Shown here: one piece after another, positions 1-9,108 of the stretch | Numbering within the stretch: position 1 is the first letter of the stretch | Layout of the letters: each line of letters begins with the position of its first letter | Origin: Mycobacterium kiyosense | GTDB taxonomy: Bacteria > Actinomycetota > Actinomycetes > Mycobacteriales > Mycobacteriaceae | NCBI GenBank assembly: GCA_021654635.1 | Contig: AP025179.1 | Location: 5,828,001 to 5,892,000 of the forward strand | Length of the DNA stretch: 64,000 bases | Direction of reading: 5' to 3' | Made by a program: the position numbers and the translations under genes | Notes under the pieces: generated by a model | Databases searched by the model: none | Seen by the model: the letters and a program-made list of their open reading frames with translations, nothing else | What the model was told of the DNA's origin: nothing

Positions 1-347
1 ATGCCGCCAGCCACGATCAGGTCGGCGGTCCCGGACATGATCGCTTGTGCGCCAAAGGAAATCGCCTGTTGACTGGAGCCGCATTGGCGGTCCACGGTGA
101 CGCCGGGCACCTCTTCGGGATAGCCCGCGGCCAGCCAGGACAGCCGGGCGATGTTGCCGGCCTGACCGCCGATGGCGTCGACGCAGCCGGCGATCACGTC
201 GTCGACCGCGCCCGGGTCGACGTCGTTGCGGTCGAACAGTCCACGCCATCCCAGCGCGCCCAGGTCCACGGGGTGGACTCCGGCCAGCGCGCCACCGCGC
301 TTGCCAACCGCGGTACGCACAGCGTCGATGACGTACGCTTCCGGCAT
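1..347 (-). CDS. fadA6: Acetyl-CoA acetyltransferase FadA6, N-terminal part (runs off the window)
   Basis: This is the first ~115 residues of a thiolase on the minus strand; the gene continues beyond base 1. The start MPEAYVIDAVRTAVGKRGG is typical of thiolases, and the nucleophile cysteine lies in the motif VDRQCGSSQQA. An AAGGAG ribosome binding site lies a few bases before the ATG, inside the end of kstR2, so the two genes are read as one operon with a 2-base gap. In M. tuberculosis the gene next to kstR2 is fadA6, a thiolase of late C/D-ring steroid degradation. The family is certain; the specific name rests on synteny with kstR2, ipdF and fadE30. Confidence 0.85.
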   Translation of the reverse strand, partial: MPEAYVIDAVRTAVGKRGGALAGVHPVDLGALGWRGLFDRNDVDPGAVDDVIAGCVDAIGGQAGNIARLSWLAAGYPEEVPGVTVDRQCGSSQQAISFGAQAIMSGTADLIVAGG

Positions 348-349
348 TT

Positions 350-952
350 TCAGACTCCTTCTTTCTGGATTCCGCCCAGGACTATGGCGAGGTATTTCTG
401 GCCCACCTGTTGGGCGGTGAGCGGTCCGCCGGGTTGATACCAGCGCACCGACACCCAGGTGGTGTCACGGATGAAGCGGTAGACCAGATCGACATCGAGG
501 TCGGTGCGAAAATAACCGCCCTCGATGCCCTGGTGCAGCACGTCCAACCACATCTGGCGCTGCTGTTTGTTGCGTTCCTCGAGGTAGGAGAACCGCGGTT
601 GCGAGGACAGTCGCTGGGCTTCGTCCTGGTAGATGACGACTTGTGCATGCCGATGCTCGATAGCCTCGAACGACGCCATGAACAGGCCCTTGAGCCGTTC
701 CAGCGGGTTGGGTTCGCTGTCGACGATCTCGCGGTACCTGGTGAATAGCCAGTCCAGGAAGCCGCGCAGCAGTTCGTCGACCATCTCCTCCTTGGAGGCG
801 AAATGGTGGTAGAGGCTGCCGGACAGGATGCCGGCGCCGTCGGCAATGTCGCGCACGGTGGTGGCGCGCAGGCCACGCTCGGCGAACATCACCGCGGCGA
901 GCTCCAACAACTCGTCGCGGCGGCTGTTCGCCTGACCGGCCACCCGTTCCAC
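350..952 (-). CDS. kstR2: TetR-family repressor KstR2
   Basis: This 200-residue TetR regulator has an N-terminal helix-turn-helix (about residues 12-58, including GSLYHHFASKEEM) and an all-helical ligand domain. KstR2 represses the HIP (C/D-ring) branch of cholesterol degradation and is released by HIP-CoA (family knowledge). The start is a GTG at 952. A perfect KstR2 palindrome lies 16-29 bases upstream, so autoregulation is expected. fadA6 follows 2 bases after its stop. Its identity is supported by the sequence, by the neighbouring fadE30/fadD3/ipdF genes and by two matching operators in the window. Confidence 0.93.
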   Translation of the reverse strand: MERVAGQANSRRDELLELAAVMFAERGLRATTVRDIADGAGILSGSLYHHFASKEEMVDELLRGFLDWLFTRYREIVDSEPNPLERLKGLFMASFEAIEHRHAQVVIYQDEAQRLSSQPRFSYLEERNKQQRQMWLDVLHQGIEGGYFRTDLDVDLVYRFIRDTTWVSVRWYQPGGPLTAQQVGQKYLAIVLGGIQKEGV

Positions 953-967
953 CGAATCAGCGTATCA

Positions 968-981
968 ACCAAGCGCTTGCT
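968..981. promoter_or_regulatory. KstR2 operator upstream of kstR2
   Basis: The sequence ACCAAGCGCTTGCT fits the KstR2 consensus AnCAAGnnCTTGnT at every fixed position. It sits between kstR2 and the neighbouring membrane-protein gene, 16 bases upstream of the kstR2 start codon. Confidence 0.9.
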
Positions 982-1019
982 CGGCCAGCGGGTGCGGCAC
1001 CCGCTCCGCAGAGCGGGCG

Positions 1020-2186
1020 TCAGGTCAACGTCACCACTGGCGGGGTCTGGGAGACGTCGGCCTTAGCACCCACGAAGGCGCGGACCTGACCCGTCTTGGT
1101 TCCGCCGGATTTCGTCTGGGCGCTGAGCGGGAACACCACTTCGCCCATCACCCGGACCTCCAGCTGGTACGGGTCGAAGAAGGAGACCTTCAACCCACTC
1201 AAATCCGGTTGACCCCAGGCCACAGTGCCGTCGACGATCTCCGGGTCGCGGGCCCGTTGCGGGCAGTTGGGCGGCGCCAACTGGTTGGACCTGGTGCAGG
1301 CGGCCAGGCTCGCCGAGATTCCCGACATGATCGCCGACTGTCCGTTGTCGCTCAGCGAGTAGTCCATGTCGTTGAAATAGCCACCGCCGGAGAGGCTGTC
1401 GAGCAGGAATGGCTTTTTCAGCTTGACCGCCACGTTCGCGTTGTCGCTACCCACTTCGACGTAGCCGGGGAACACATACGTCGGCGACCTGCCGACCGAA
1501 CTTCCGAAGAACGTCAAGGTATCCCGGGCCTTGTTTTCGGACACGGTCGACGGGTCCACCTTGATCGCACTGTGTTCCAGCTTCCAATCCTTGCCGGACT
1601 TCTTCACCGACAGCGTGACGTCGGAGACGTTGTCACCGAATTTGGCCGAGACGTGCACCTGTCCGTAGGAGAACGCCCCGCTGTCGCTGAGGATCCTGAT
1701 GTCGCTAATCGGCCACCGAGCGATCTGCTTCTTGAGGATGTCGTCGGTGAGCAAATCCCTCGACCCGGGCTGGTCGTCGCTGTAACTCAACGCCGCGGCC
1801 GCATCACCCTTGGCGAGCGCTTCGAGGTAACCCCGGACGGCGTCGCCCGCGCTGCCCGATTTGCTGCTGCCGGTGAGCGCGATCACCGCCACGACGACGA
1901 CGATCACGATGACGACGACGGCCGCGACGCTCAGGCCGATGATCAGGGGCTTGCGGCTGCGTTGCCCCGGCGGGCCCGGCGGGGGCCCGAATTGGCCGCC
2001 CATCGGAGGGCCCGACGGCCACGCCTGGTAACCGGGCGCCGAATTTCCCTGCGCAGGCCAGCCCGACGGTGGCGCCGGTGGCCCCGGTGGCGCCGGTGGC
2101 CCCGGTGGCAACCAAGCGGCTTGGGTGGCGTCGTCAGCCGGATTGGGAGGTTGGCCCCACGGATGCGGACCCGGCCCATAGTTCAC
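1020..2186 (-). CDS. Proline-rich single-pass membrane protein of unknown function
   Basis: The ~388-residue product has a Pro/Gly-rich cytoplasmic N-terminus (roughly residues 1-75) and one very hydrophobic helix (about 80-105, rich in V and I). An extracytoplasmic domain begins with a helix like those of DUF4878/SnoaL-type domains (GDAVRGYLEALAKGD) and ends in a beta-rich region. The GTG at 2186 is preferred because AGGAGG lies 8 bases before it; a TTG at 2192 is too close to that site. The codons for the Pro-rich part form a 9/18-base tandem repeat near 2069-2115. I do not recognise an M. tuberculosis counterpart at this position. Its C-terminus faces the KstR2 operator region. Confidence 0.8.
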   Translation of the reverse strand: MNYGPGPHPWGQPPNPADDATQAAWLPPGPPAPPGPPAPPSGWPAQGNSAPGYQAWPSGPPMGGQFGPPPGPPGQRSRKPLIIGLSVAAVVVIVIVVVVAVIALTGSSKSGSAGDAVRGYLEALAKGDAAAALSYSDDQPGSRDLLTDDILKKQIARWPISDIRILSDSGAFSYGQVHVSAKFGDNVSDVTLSVKKSGKDWKLEHSAIKVDPSTVSENKARDTLTFFGSSVGRSPTYVFPGYVEVGSDNANVAVKLKKPFLLDSLSGGGYFNDMDYSLSDNGQSAIMSGISASLAACTRSNQLAPPNCPQRARDPEIVDGTVAWGQPDLSGLKVSFFDPYQLEVRVMGEVVFPLSAQTKSGGTKTGQVRAFVGAKADVSQTPPVVTLT

Positions 2187-2422
2187 GGACAACCCCTCCT
2201 ACCGAAGCTTTAACTGACCATCGAATTCCCCCGTTGGACGGCTACCGATGGGCACGCCACATCGTGAGCTCGCAGGTAATCGTAAGTCACCTGCACGGAG
2301 CAATTGCTCACCGGAATTCACGGACGGTCTGCAGCCTCGTTCGCCGGCCTCAGTTCAGTCCCACGAGGTTCCACGGGTCGGGTTGATGTTGATCACCGCA
2401 GACCTGCCGAGCGCGCGACGAG
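2187..2422. other. Intergenic region with no recognised gene
   Basis: This spacer between two divergent genes has lower GC than its surroundings and presumably holds the promoters of the membrane-protein gene and the PPE gene. I see no RNA gene or convincing ORF in it. Confidence 0.5.
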
Positions 2423-2560
2423 GTATTCCAACTGGGGCTTGTCCTGACGAATGTCGCCGACGTCAGCAGGATCCGCGGCTTCGGCATCGGAAACTCGAGC
2501 GACATCGGATTCCGGAATTCCGACCGGGCGAACTTCGGTCTCGGGATTGAGCTACGCATT
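2423..2560 (+). pseudogene. Degenerate fragment of a PPE-MPTR gene
   Basis: Read in the frame of codon 2447-2449, this stretch encodes TNVADVSRIRGFGIGN, then SSDIGFRNSDRANFGLGI. That matches the MPTR segment of the PPE gene just downstream (about 3750-3870), which reads HVANPADIGKIQSFGIGN and continues with NxGxGN repeats. There is no PPE N-terminus or start codon attached, and the repeat has decayed. It looks like a relic of a duplicated or recombined MPTR gene. The match was made by eye. Confidence 0.55.
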
Positions 2561-2675
2561 TTGCTCACTTCGGCCGCTGGCAGAGCAAATTCCGCGAAAC
2601 CGCATACCAACTCCGCCCCAGCGCCGTATGTTCTCTGCGTCGGGTCTCGGTTGGCGGGTAATGGAGGTCAGCGCA

Positions 2676-4346
2676 ATGAGCTTTTTCGGATTCCCACCGG
2701 AAGTCAATTCGTGGCGAATGTTCAACGGCGCGGGACCAGCCCCCATGTTGGCCGCCGCCGCATCCTGGACCGGGCTCGGTGAAGAACTCGAGACCGCCGC
2801 GCAGTCCTTCGCCTCGGTAACGGCCAACCTGGCCGGCCAAGCCTGGCAAGGCCCCGCCTCGCTGGCCATGACGCGGGCGGCCGCACCCTATTCGGCGTTC
2901 CTGCAAGCCGCAGCCCAGCAGGCGCACAACGCATCCCGGGGCGCCAACGCCGTGGTCGCGGCCTTCGAACAAGCCCAGGCCGCCACCATCCACCCGCTGG
3001 AAGTCCTGGCCAACCGCAACGCATTCGTGCTGGCCGCCCGCACCAACCTCTTCGGCCTCAACAGCCACCTCATCGCGTCGCTGGAAGGCCTCTACAACGA
3101 CTTCTGGGCCGCCGACGTGACCGCGCTGGCCAACTACCATGCGGGCGCCTCCGCGGCAGCCGCACAACTCTCCTCCTGGCAAACCACCCTGCAGAACCTG
3201 CCCGGCATCGGCCAAATCCTCAGCGGTGCAGCAGCATCCACCAGCCCCAACATCGGTGTAGGCAATAAGGGTGGCGGCAACTTCGGTGGTGGCAACACCG
3301 GTGACAGCAACATCGGTAATGGAAACACCGGCAACTCCAACTTCGGCGGTGGCAACCACGGCAGCAACAATGTCGGCAGCGGAAATATCGGCAACGGGAA
3401 TTACGGCCTGGGCAACCTCGGCGACAAGAACATCGGCCTGGGCAACGTCGGTAGCGTCGGGGGCAACGTCGGCCTGGCCAACGCCGGAAACAACAACATG
3501 GGACTGGCCAACTCCGGCACCGGAAACCAGGGTGCTGGAAATACCGGCAACAACAACGTGGGCTTCGGACTCACCGGCAACAACCTGACCGGCATCGGCA
3601 ACGCCTATTACGACCGGACGAACGGCACCTTCCACTTCACCGGCCTGAACTCCGGCACCGGCAACATCGGCTTCGGCAATTCCGGCACCAACAACATCGG
3701 GTTCTTCAACTCCGGCGACGGCAACGTCGGCCTCTTCAGCTCGGGTGCCCACGTCGCCAACCCCGCCGACATCGGCAAGATCCAGAGCTTCGGCATCGGC
3801 AACACGGGCCTCGGCAATATCGGTCTGGGAAATTCAGGCCAGGGAAACTTCGGGTTCGGCAACGCCGGTCAACTGAATACCGGCATCGGGAACGGGGGCA
3901 GCTTCAACACCGGCATCGGAAACGCCGGAGGGTTGAACACCGGCATGGACAACTCCGGGACCGCAAACACGTTCGGGGGGAACTCGGGCAGCATCAACAC
4001 CGGCTACTGGAATTCCGGCAACTTCAACACGGGCCTCGGCTCCGCCACCAACGTCAGCGGCACCACCACCTCAGGCTTCTTCAACAGCGGTTCCTACGTC
4101 TCGGGCATCAACACCCACCTCAGTGGCAACGGGAACGCCTATGCTTCGGGCTTCTTCAACAGCGCCAGCGGCGGTTCATCGCAGAACGGCTACGTGACGG
4201 GCTTCTTCAACACCGGCATCACCGGCCCAATCCAGACTGCCCCGAGCGGTGTGATCAGCGGCTACAACACCGGTGTGTTGAACTTCGGCACCGGCCTGTC
4301 AGGGTTGTTCAGCATCACCCAGTTACTCAAACTCGTGACCGGCTGA
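2676..4346 (+). CDS. PPE-family protein, MPTR subfamily (PPE64-like)
   Basis: The 556-residue protein begins MSFFGFPPEVNSW, with the Pro-Pro-Glu motif at residues 7-9. The ~180-residue PPE helical domain is followed by a long array of NxGxGN pentapeptides typical of the MPTR class (about residues 190-460), and by a C-terminal part with SGFFNSG-type repeats. GGAGGT lies 7 bases before the ATG at 2676; an in-frame ATG at 2661 overlaps that site and is less likely. PPE proteins are exported by type VII systems, usually with a PE partner, but no PE gene is adjacent. The position beside kstR2 and ipdF matches PPE64 (Rv3558) of M. tuberculosis. Confidence 0.88.
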   Translation: MSFFGFPPEVNSWRMFNGAGPAPMLAAAASWTGLGEELETAAQSFASVTANLAGQAWQGPASLAMTRAAAPYSAFLQAAAQQAHNASRGANAVVAAFEQAQAATIHPLEVLANRNAFVLAARTNLFGLNSHLIASLEGLYNDFWAADVTALANYHAGASAAAAQLSSWQTTLQNLPGIGQILSGAAASTSPNIGVGNKGGGNFGGGNTGDSNIGNGNTGNSNFGGGNHGSNNVGSGNIGNGNYGLGNLGDKNIGLGNVGSVGGNVGLANAGNNNMGLANSGTGNQGAGNTGNNNVGFGLTGNNLTGIGNAYYDRTNGTFHFTGLNSGTGNIGFGNSGTNNIGFFNSGDGNVGLFSSGAHVANPADIGKIQSFGIGNTGLGNIGLGNSGQGNFGFGNAGQLNTGIGNGGSFNTGIGNAGGLNTGMDNSGTANTFGGNSGSINTGYWNSGNFNTGLGSATNVSGTTTSGFFNSGSYVSGINTHLSGNGNAYASGFFNSASGGSSQNGYVTGFFNTGITGPIQTAPSGVISGYNTGVLNFGTGLSGLFSITQLLKLVTG

Positions 4347-4423
4347 TCGGCCCACCGAGTGTGAAATCGACGACGCGACACGCCGATTAACCGTCGCTAG
4401 ATTGCGCCGCCAACCACAAAAGC

Positions 4424-5212
4424 TCAGGGGTGCTGGCTGGAAACCGAGATCACCTCTCCGGTCAGGTAACTCGAGTAGTCACTGGCCAGAAAAGCTATGG
4501 TGGCCGCCACCTCCCACGGCTCGGCGGCACGGCCGAACGCCTCACCGGCCGAGAGCCGGTCCAGCAGTTCAGACGACGACGTCTTGTCCAGGAATTTGTG
4601 CCGCGCAATGCTGGGTGACACCGCGTTGATGCGCACCCCATATTCCGCGGCTTCGATTGCGCTGCAACGGGTTAACGCCATGACGCCGGCCTTGGCCGCG
4701 GCGTAGTGCGATTGCGAGTGCTGCGCCCGCCAGCCCAGCACGCTGGCGTTGTTGACGATCACCCCGCCGTGATCGGCGTCCCGGAAGTATCGCAACGCCG
4801 CCCGGGTGGCACGGAACACCGACGTCAGCGAGACGTCCAGCACCCGGTCCCACTCCTCGTCGGTCATGTCTGCCACTGGCGTCTGCCCACCCAACCCGGC
4901 GTTGTTGACCAACACGTCCAGGCGCCCGAAACGCGCTGTCGCCGTGGAGATCAACGCGTCGACCTGGGCGGTGGATGCCACGTCGCACACCACGTGCTCC
5001 ACCCGGCCCAGTCCCAGCGAAGCCAATTCCGCGGCGGTCTCACCCAACCGTCGTTCGTGGTGATCGGAGACCAGCACGTCGGCCCCTTCCACCAGGGCAC
5101 GGCGGGCAGTCGACGAACCGATACCGGTTCCCGCGGCCGCGGTCACCACCACCACCTTGCCGTCCAACAGGCCGTGTCCGGCAATCTCTTTCGGCGCCTC
5201 GGACAAGCTCAC
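4424..5212 (-). CDS. ipdF: Short-chain dehydrogenase/reductase IpdF
   Basis: This 262-residue classical SDR has an N-terminal nucleotide-binding motif (AAAGTGIGSS, about residues 25-34), the NNAG motif (VLVNNAGLGG) and the catalytic Tyr-x3-Lys in SHYAAAKAG, with the upstream Ser of NNASVLG. In M. tuberculosis the equivalent gene (Rv3559c) encodes IpdF, which acts on the hydroxyl of 5-OH-HIP-CoA during C/D-ring degradation. The GTG start overlaps the fadE30 stop as GTGA, and GGGAGG stands before it. It is therefore co-transcribed and translationally coupled with fadE30. Confidence 0.88.
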   Translation of the reverse strand: MSLSEAPKEIAGHGLLDGKVVVVTAAAGTGIGSSTARRALVEGADVLVSDHHERRLGETAAELASLGLGRVEHVVCDVASTAQVDALISTATARFGRLDVLVNNAGLGGQTPVADMTDEEWDRVLDVSLTSVFRATRAALRYFRDADHGGVIVNNASVLGWRAQHSQSHYAAAKAGVMALTRCSAIEAAEYGVRINAVSPSIARHKFLDKTSSSELLDRLSAGEAFGRAAEPWEVAATIAFLASDYSSYLTGEVISVSSQHP

Positions 5213-6357
5213 CCTTTTACCTCCCTGGGCAGGCCGAGCACCCGCTCGGCGATGATGTTGCGCTGAATTTCGTTGGAGCCGCCGTAGATGGTGTCGGCAC
5301 GGGTGAACAGGTACAGGCGTTGCCATTCGTCGAACTCGCCGTCGGTCAGCGTCAGCCCCGGCTTGCCGATGACGTCCATGGCCAGCTCGCCCAGGCTGCG
5401 ATGCCAGTTGGCCCACAACAACTTCGACACGTTGTCCTGGCCCGGTTGCTCGACATCCATGGTGGCCAGCGCGTACGAGCGCATCGCCTGAAGACCGGTC
5501 CACGCCCGGGTCAACCGCTCCCGGATGAACGGGTCGTCGATCGCGCCGGTGCGCCGCGCGAGGTCGATGAGGTTGGAAAGCTCACGGGCATACACGATCT
5601 GCTGGCCCAGCGTGGAGACCCCACGTTCGAACGTCAACGTCCCCATCGCCACCCGCCACCCGTCGCCGGGCTGGCCGACCACCAGCGAGGCGTCGGTGCG
5701 CGCGTCGTCGAAGAACACCTCGTTGAATTCCGCGGTCCCGGTGATCTGGATGATCGGGCGCACCTGCACGCCCGGCTGGTCAAGTGGCACAAGCAGATAC
5801 GACAACCCGGCGTGCCGCTTGGAACCTTTCTCGGTGCGCGCCACCACGAAACACCACTGCGACAGATGTGCCAGCGACGTCCACACCTTCTGGCCGTTGA
5901 TCACCCACTGGTCGCCGTCGAGTTCGGCGGTGGTGGCGACGTTGGCCAGGTCGCTGCCCGCGCCGGGCTCGGAATAGCCCTGACACCACAATTCGGTGAC
6001 GTCGAGAATCCGCGGCAGGAACCGCTGCTGTTGCTCCGGGGTGCCGAACGCGATCAGGGTGGGCCCCAGCAGCTCCTCACCGAAGTGGTTGACCTTGTCC
6101 GGGGCGTCGGCCTTGGCGTACTCCTCGTAGAACGCCACCCGGTGCGCGGTGGACAGCCCGCGACCGCCGTGCTCGACCGGCCAACCCAGGCACGTCAGCC
6201 CCGCAGCGGCCAGATGTTGATTCCAGGCCCGGCGTTCCTCGAACGCCTCGTGCTCGCGCCCCGGGCCACCGAGACCCTTGAGTGCTGCGAATTCGCCGAC
6301 CAGATTGTCCGCGAGCCAATCGCGGACCTCCGACCGGAACTCTTCGACGTCCTGCAT
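5209..6357 (-). CDS. fadE30: Acyl-CoA dehydrogenase FadE30
   Basis: The 382-residue product has the full acyl-CoA dehydrogenase fold: a helical N-domain, the flavin/substrate segment around WCQGYSEPGAGSDLA and WVINGQKVWTS, and the C-terminal GGSNEIQRNIIAERVLG signature. FadE30 dehydrogenates a HIP-derived CoA ester in the KstR2 regulon (established for the family). Its start is 18 bases from the KstR2 operator it shares with the divergent fadD3. The stop codon overlaps the ipdF start. Assignment to FadE30 rests on synteny and the operator. Confidence 0.9.
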   Translation of the reverse strand: MQDVEEFRSEVRDWLADNLVGEFAALKGLGGPGREHEAFEERRAWNQHLAAAGLTCLGWPVEHGGRGLSTAHRVAFYEEYAKADAPDKVNHFGEELLGPTLIAFGTPEQQQRFLPRILDVTELWCQGYSEPGAGSDLANVATTAELDGDQWVINGQKVWTSLAHLSQWCFVVARTEKGSKRHAGLSYLLVPLDQPGVQVRPIIQITGTAEFNEVFFDDARTDASLVVGQPGDGWRVAMGTLTFERGVSTLGQQIVYARELSNLIDLARRTGAIDDPFIRERLTRAWTGLQAMRSYALATMDVEQPGQDNVSKLLWANWHRSLGELAMDVIGKPGLTLTDGEFDEWQRLYLFTRADTIYGGSNEIQRNIIAERVLGLPREVKG

Positions 6358-6374
6358 AACCTGTAGGCTAACCT

Positions 6375-6388
6375 ACCAAGCACTTGCT
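6375..6388. promoter_or_regulatory. KstR2 operator between fadE30 and fadD3
   Basis: The sequence ACCAAGCACTTGCT matches AnCAAGnnCTTGnT at every fixed position. It lies in the 76-base divergent promoter region and probably controls both the fadE30-ipdF and the fadD3-fadE31-32-33-aspB transcripts. Confidence 0.9.
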
Positions 6389-6433
6389 TTGTTCGCCCGG
6401 TCCGGCTCGGCCGGGCCCAGAAGGAGCATCCCC

Positions 6434-7963
6434 GTGACCGGCGTCCCCCGCACCATTCCCGCGGCGCTGGATCGTCTCGCGCGCTCCTACCCCGACCACG
6501 ACGCGCTGATCACCGACGACCGCAGCTTCACCACCACCGCCCTGCGCGACGAGGTCCATCGCGCCGCGGCCGCCCTGGTCGCGCTCGGCGTCGAACCGAA
6601 CGACCGGGTGGCCATCTGGTCGCCGAACACCTGGCATTGGGTGATCGCGTGCCTGGCCATCCACCACGCCGGAGCGGCCATGGTTCCGCTGAACACCCGC
6701 TACACCGCCGAGGAGGCCTCCGACATCCTGGCCCGCACGCACGCGCCGGTGCTGTTTGCCGCCGGCCGGTTCCTCGGTGTTGATCGCGCGGCCGACCTGG
6801 ACCTTGGTGCGCTGCCCGCGCTGCGTCACATCGTGCGCATCCCGATCGACGAAGACGACGGAACCTGGGCGCAGTACGTCTCCCGCGGCGACGACGCGCA
6901 AGCCGCCGCGACCGCACGCTCGCGCGCCGCCGCCGTCAGCCCCGAGGACGTCAGCGACATCCTGTTCACCTCCGGCACCACCGGCCGCAGCAAAGGCGTG
7001 TTGTGCGCGCACCGCCAGTCGCTGAGCGCCTCCGCCGCGTGGGCGGCCAACGGGAAGATCACCAGCGCCGACCGCTACCTGTGCATCAACCCGTTCTTCC
7101 ACAACTTCGGCTACAAGGCCGGCATCCTGGCCTGCCTGCAGACCGGCGCGACGCTGATCCCGCACCTGACGTTCGACCCGTTGCGCACCCTGCAGGCCAT
7201 CGAGCAGCACCGCATCACCGTGCTGCCCGGCCCGCCCACCATTTACCAGACGCTGCTGGACCACCCCGCCCGCGGCGACTACGACCTCAGTTCGCTGCGG
7301 TTCGCGGTGACCGGGGCGGCCACGGTTCCGGTGGTGCTGGTGGAGCGCATGCAGTCCGAACTCGACATCGACATCGTTCTGACCGCCTACGGTCTGACCG
7401 AAGCCAACGGCATGGGCACCGCCTGCCGCCCCGAGGACGACGCGGTGACGGTGGCCACTACCTGCGGCCGCCCGTTCGCCGATTTCGAACTGCGCATTGA
7501 CGATTCGGGTGAAGTCCTGTTGCGCGGCCCGAACGTGATGCTGGGCTATCTCGACGACCCGGAGGCGACCGCGGCCGCCATCGATTCCGACGGCTGGCTG
7601 CACACCGGGGACATCGGCGTCATCGACGACGCCGGAAACCTGCGGATCACCGACCGACTCAAGGACATGTACATCTGCGGCGGGTTCAACGTCTATCCGG
7701 CCGAGATCGAACAGGTGCTGATGCGACTCGACGGCGTGGCCGACGCCGCGGTGATCGGGGTTCCCGACGAGCGCCTCGGTGAGGTGGGCCGCGCGTTCGT
7801 GGTGACCCGGCCCGGCGCTGATCTCGACGAGGCAGCGGTGATCGCCTACACCCGTGAACATCTGGCGAACTTCAAGACACCGCGATCGGTACGGTTCGTC
7901 GACGCGTTGCCGCGCAATCCGGGCGGCAAGGTGCTCAAACCACAACTGCGAGAGTTGGCTTGA
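6434..7963 (+). CDS. fadD3: HIP-CoA ligase FadD3
   Basis: This 509-residue member of the adenylate-forming (ANL) superfamily shows the phosphate-binding loop FTSGTTGRSKGV, the AYGLTEANG motif, the TGDIG motif, the hinge ITDRLKDMYICGG and the C-terminal catalytic lysine region GGKVLKP. FadD3 activates 3aα-H-4α(3'-propanoate)-7aβ-methylhexahydro-1,5-indanedione (HIP) with CoA, which commits the steroid C/D rings to degradation. The GTG at 6434 follows GAAGGAG at good spacing. It is the first gene of a tight plus-strand operon, with fadE31 starting 2 bases after its stop. Confidence 0.93.
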   Translation: MTGVPRTIPAALDRLARSYPDHDALITDDRSFTTTALRDEVHRAAAALVALGVEPNDRVAIWSPNTWHWVIACLAIHHAGAAMVPLNTRYTAEEASDILARTHAPVLFAAGRFLGVDRAADLDLGALPALRHIVRIPIDEDDGTWAQYVSRGDDAQAAATARSRAAAVSPEDVSDILFTSGTTGRSKGVLCAHRQSLSASAAWAANGKITSADRYLCINPFFHNFGYKAGILACLQTGATLIPHLTFDPLRTLQAIEQHRITVLPGPPTIYQTLLDHPARGDYDLSSLRFAVTGAATVPVVLVERMQSELDIDIVLTAYGLTEANGMGTACRPEDDAVTVATTCGRPFADFELRIDDSGEVLLRGPNVMLGYLDDPEATAAAIDSDGWLHTGDIGVIDDAGNLRITDRLKDMYICGGFNVYPAEIEQVLMRLDGVADAAVIGVPDERLGEVGRAFVVTRPGADLDEAAVIAYTREHLANFKTPRSVRFVDALPRNPGGKVLKPQLRELA

Positions 7964-7964
7964 A

Positions 7965-9101
7965 TTGGATCTGAACTTCGACGAAGAAACATTGGCCTTT
8001 GCGGCCGAGGTACGCGAGTTCCTCACTGCCCACCGGGACTCGATTCCCACCAAGTCGTACGACAACGCCGAAGGCTTCGCCCAGCACCGCGTTTGGGACA
8101 AGGTGCTGTTCGACGCCGGCCTGTCGGTGATCACCTGGCCGAAGAAGTACGGCGGCCGGGAGTCGCCGCTGCTGCACTGGGTGGTCTACGAAGAGGAATA
8201 TTTCCGCGCCGGCGCACCGGGGCGGGCCAGCGCCAACGGCACCTCGATGCTGGCGCCGACCCTGTTCTCGCACGGCACCGAGGAACAACTGGACCGTATT
8301 CTTCCGAAAATGGCCAGCGGGGAACAGATCTGGGCACAAGCGTGGTCGGAGCCGGAGTCCGGCAGCGATCTGGCATCGCTGCGGTCCACCGCAACCAAGA
8401 CCGACGGCGGCTGGCTGCTCAACGGGCAGAAGATCTGGAGTTCACGAGCGCCGTTCGCCGACATGGGATTCGGGTTGTTCCGCTCCGACCCCGGCTCGCA
8501 ACGCCATAACGGGCTCACGTACTTCATGTTCGACCTGAAAGCCGACGGCATCACGGTGCGCCCCATCGTCCAACTCGGCGGCGACACCGGGTTCGGTGAG
8601 ATCTTCCTCGACGACGTCTTCGTGCCCGACCAGGACGTGATCGGCACTCCGCACGACGGCTGGCGCGCGGCGATGAGCACCTCGAGCAACGAGCGCGGCA
8701 TGTCGCTGCGCAGCCCGGCCCGCTTCCTGGCCGCGGCCGAACGACTGGTGCAGCTGTGGCGGGACAACGGTTCGCCCCCCGAGTTCGCCGACCGCGTCGC
8801 CGACGGCTGGATCAAGGCACAGGCCTACCGGCTGCAGACATTCGGGACGGTAACCAGGCTGGCCGGCGGCGGCGAGCTCGGCGCGGAATCCTCGGTGACC
8901 AAGGTGTTCTGGTCGGATCTGGATGTGCAGCTGCATCAGACCGCGCTCGACATCCGGGGCGCCGACGGTGAATTGGCCGGCCCGTGGACCGAGGGGCTGC
9001 TGTTCGCGCTCGGCGGCCCGATCTACGCCGGCACCAACGAGATTCAGCGCAATATCATTTCGGAACGGCTGCTCGGACTGCCCCGAGAGAAGAAGGGGTA
9101 G
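7965..9101 (+). CDS. fadE31: Acyl-CoA dehydrogenase FadE31
   Basis: This acyl-CoA dehydrogenase of about 378 residues begins DLNFDEETLAFAAEVREFL. It carries the substrate/flavin motif AWSEPESGSDLASL, WLLNGQKIWSS and the C-terminal GGPIYAGTNEIQRNIISERLLG. A TTG at 7965, directly after the fadD3 stop, is the only start that keeps the family N-terminus. In M. tuberculosis FadE31 pairs with FadE32 or FadE33 in heteromeric dehydrogenases of HIP degradation; the adjacent half-length partners here fit that. Confidence 0.9.
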   Translation: MDLNFDEETLAFAAEVREFLTAHRDSIPTKSYDNAEGFAQHRVWDKVLFDAGLSVITWPKKYGGRESPLLHWVVYEEEYFRAGAPGRASANGTSMLAPTLFSHGTEEQLDRILPKMASGEQIWAQAWSEPESGSDLASLRSTATKTDGGWLLNGQKIWSSRAPFADMGFGLFRSDPGSQRHNGLTYFMFDLKADGITVRPIVQLGGDTGFGEIFLDDVFVPDQDVIGTPHDGWRAAMSTSSNERGMSLRSPARFLAAAERLVQLWRDNGSPPEFADRVADGWIKAQAYRLQTFGTVTRLAGGGELGAESSVTKVFWSDLDVQLHQTALDIRGADGELAGPWTEGLLFALGGPIYAGTNEIQRNIISERLLGLPREKKG

Positions 9102-9108
9102 AAGCGAT

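Noticed and set aside
3240..4060. CRISPR-like or tandem DNA repeat
   Set aside because: The periodicity is that of NxGxGN codons of a PPE-MPTR protein, in frame and with variable spacing.
6368..8134. 588-codon minus-strand ORF opposite fadD3
   Set aside because: Shadow of fadD3; no recognisable domain.
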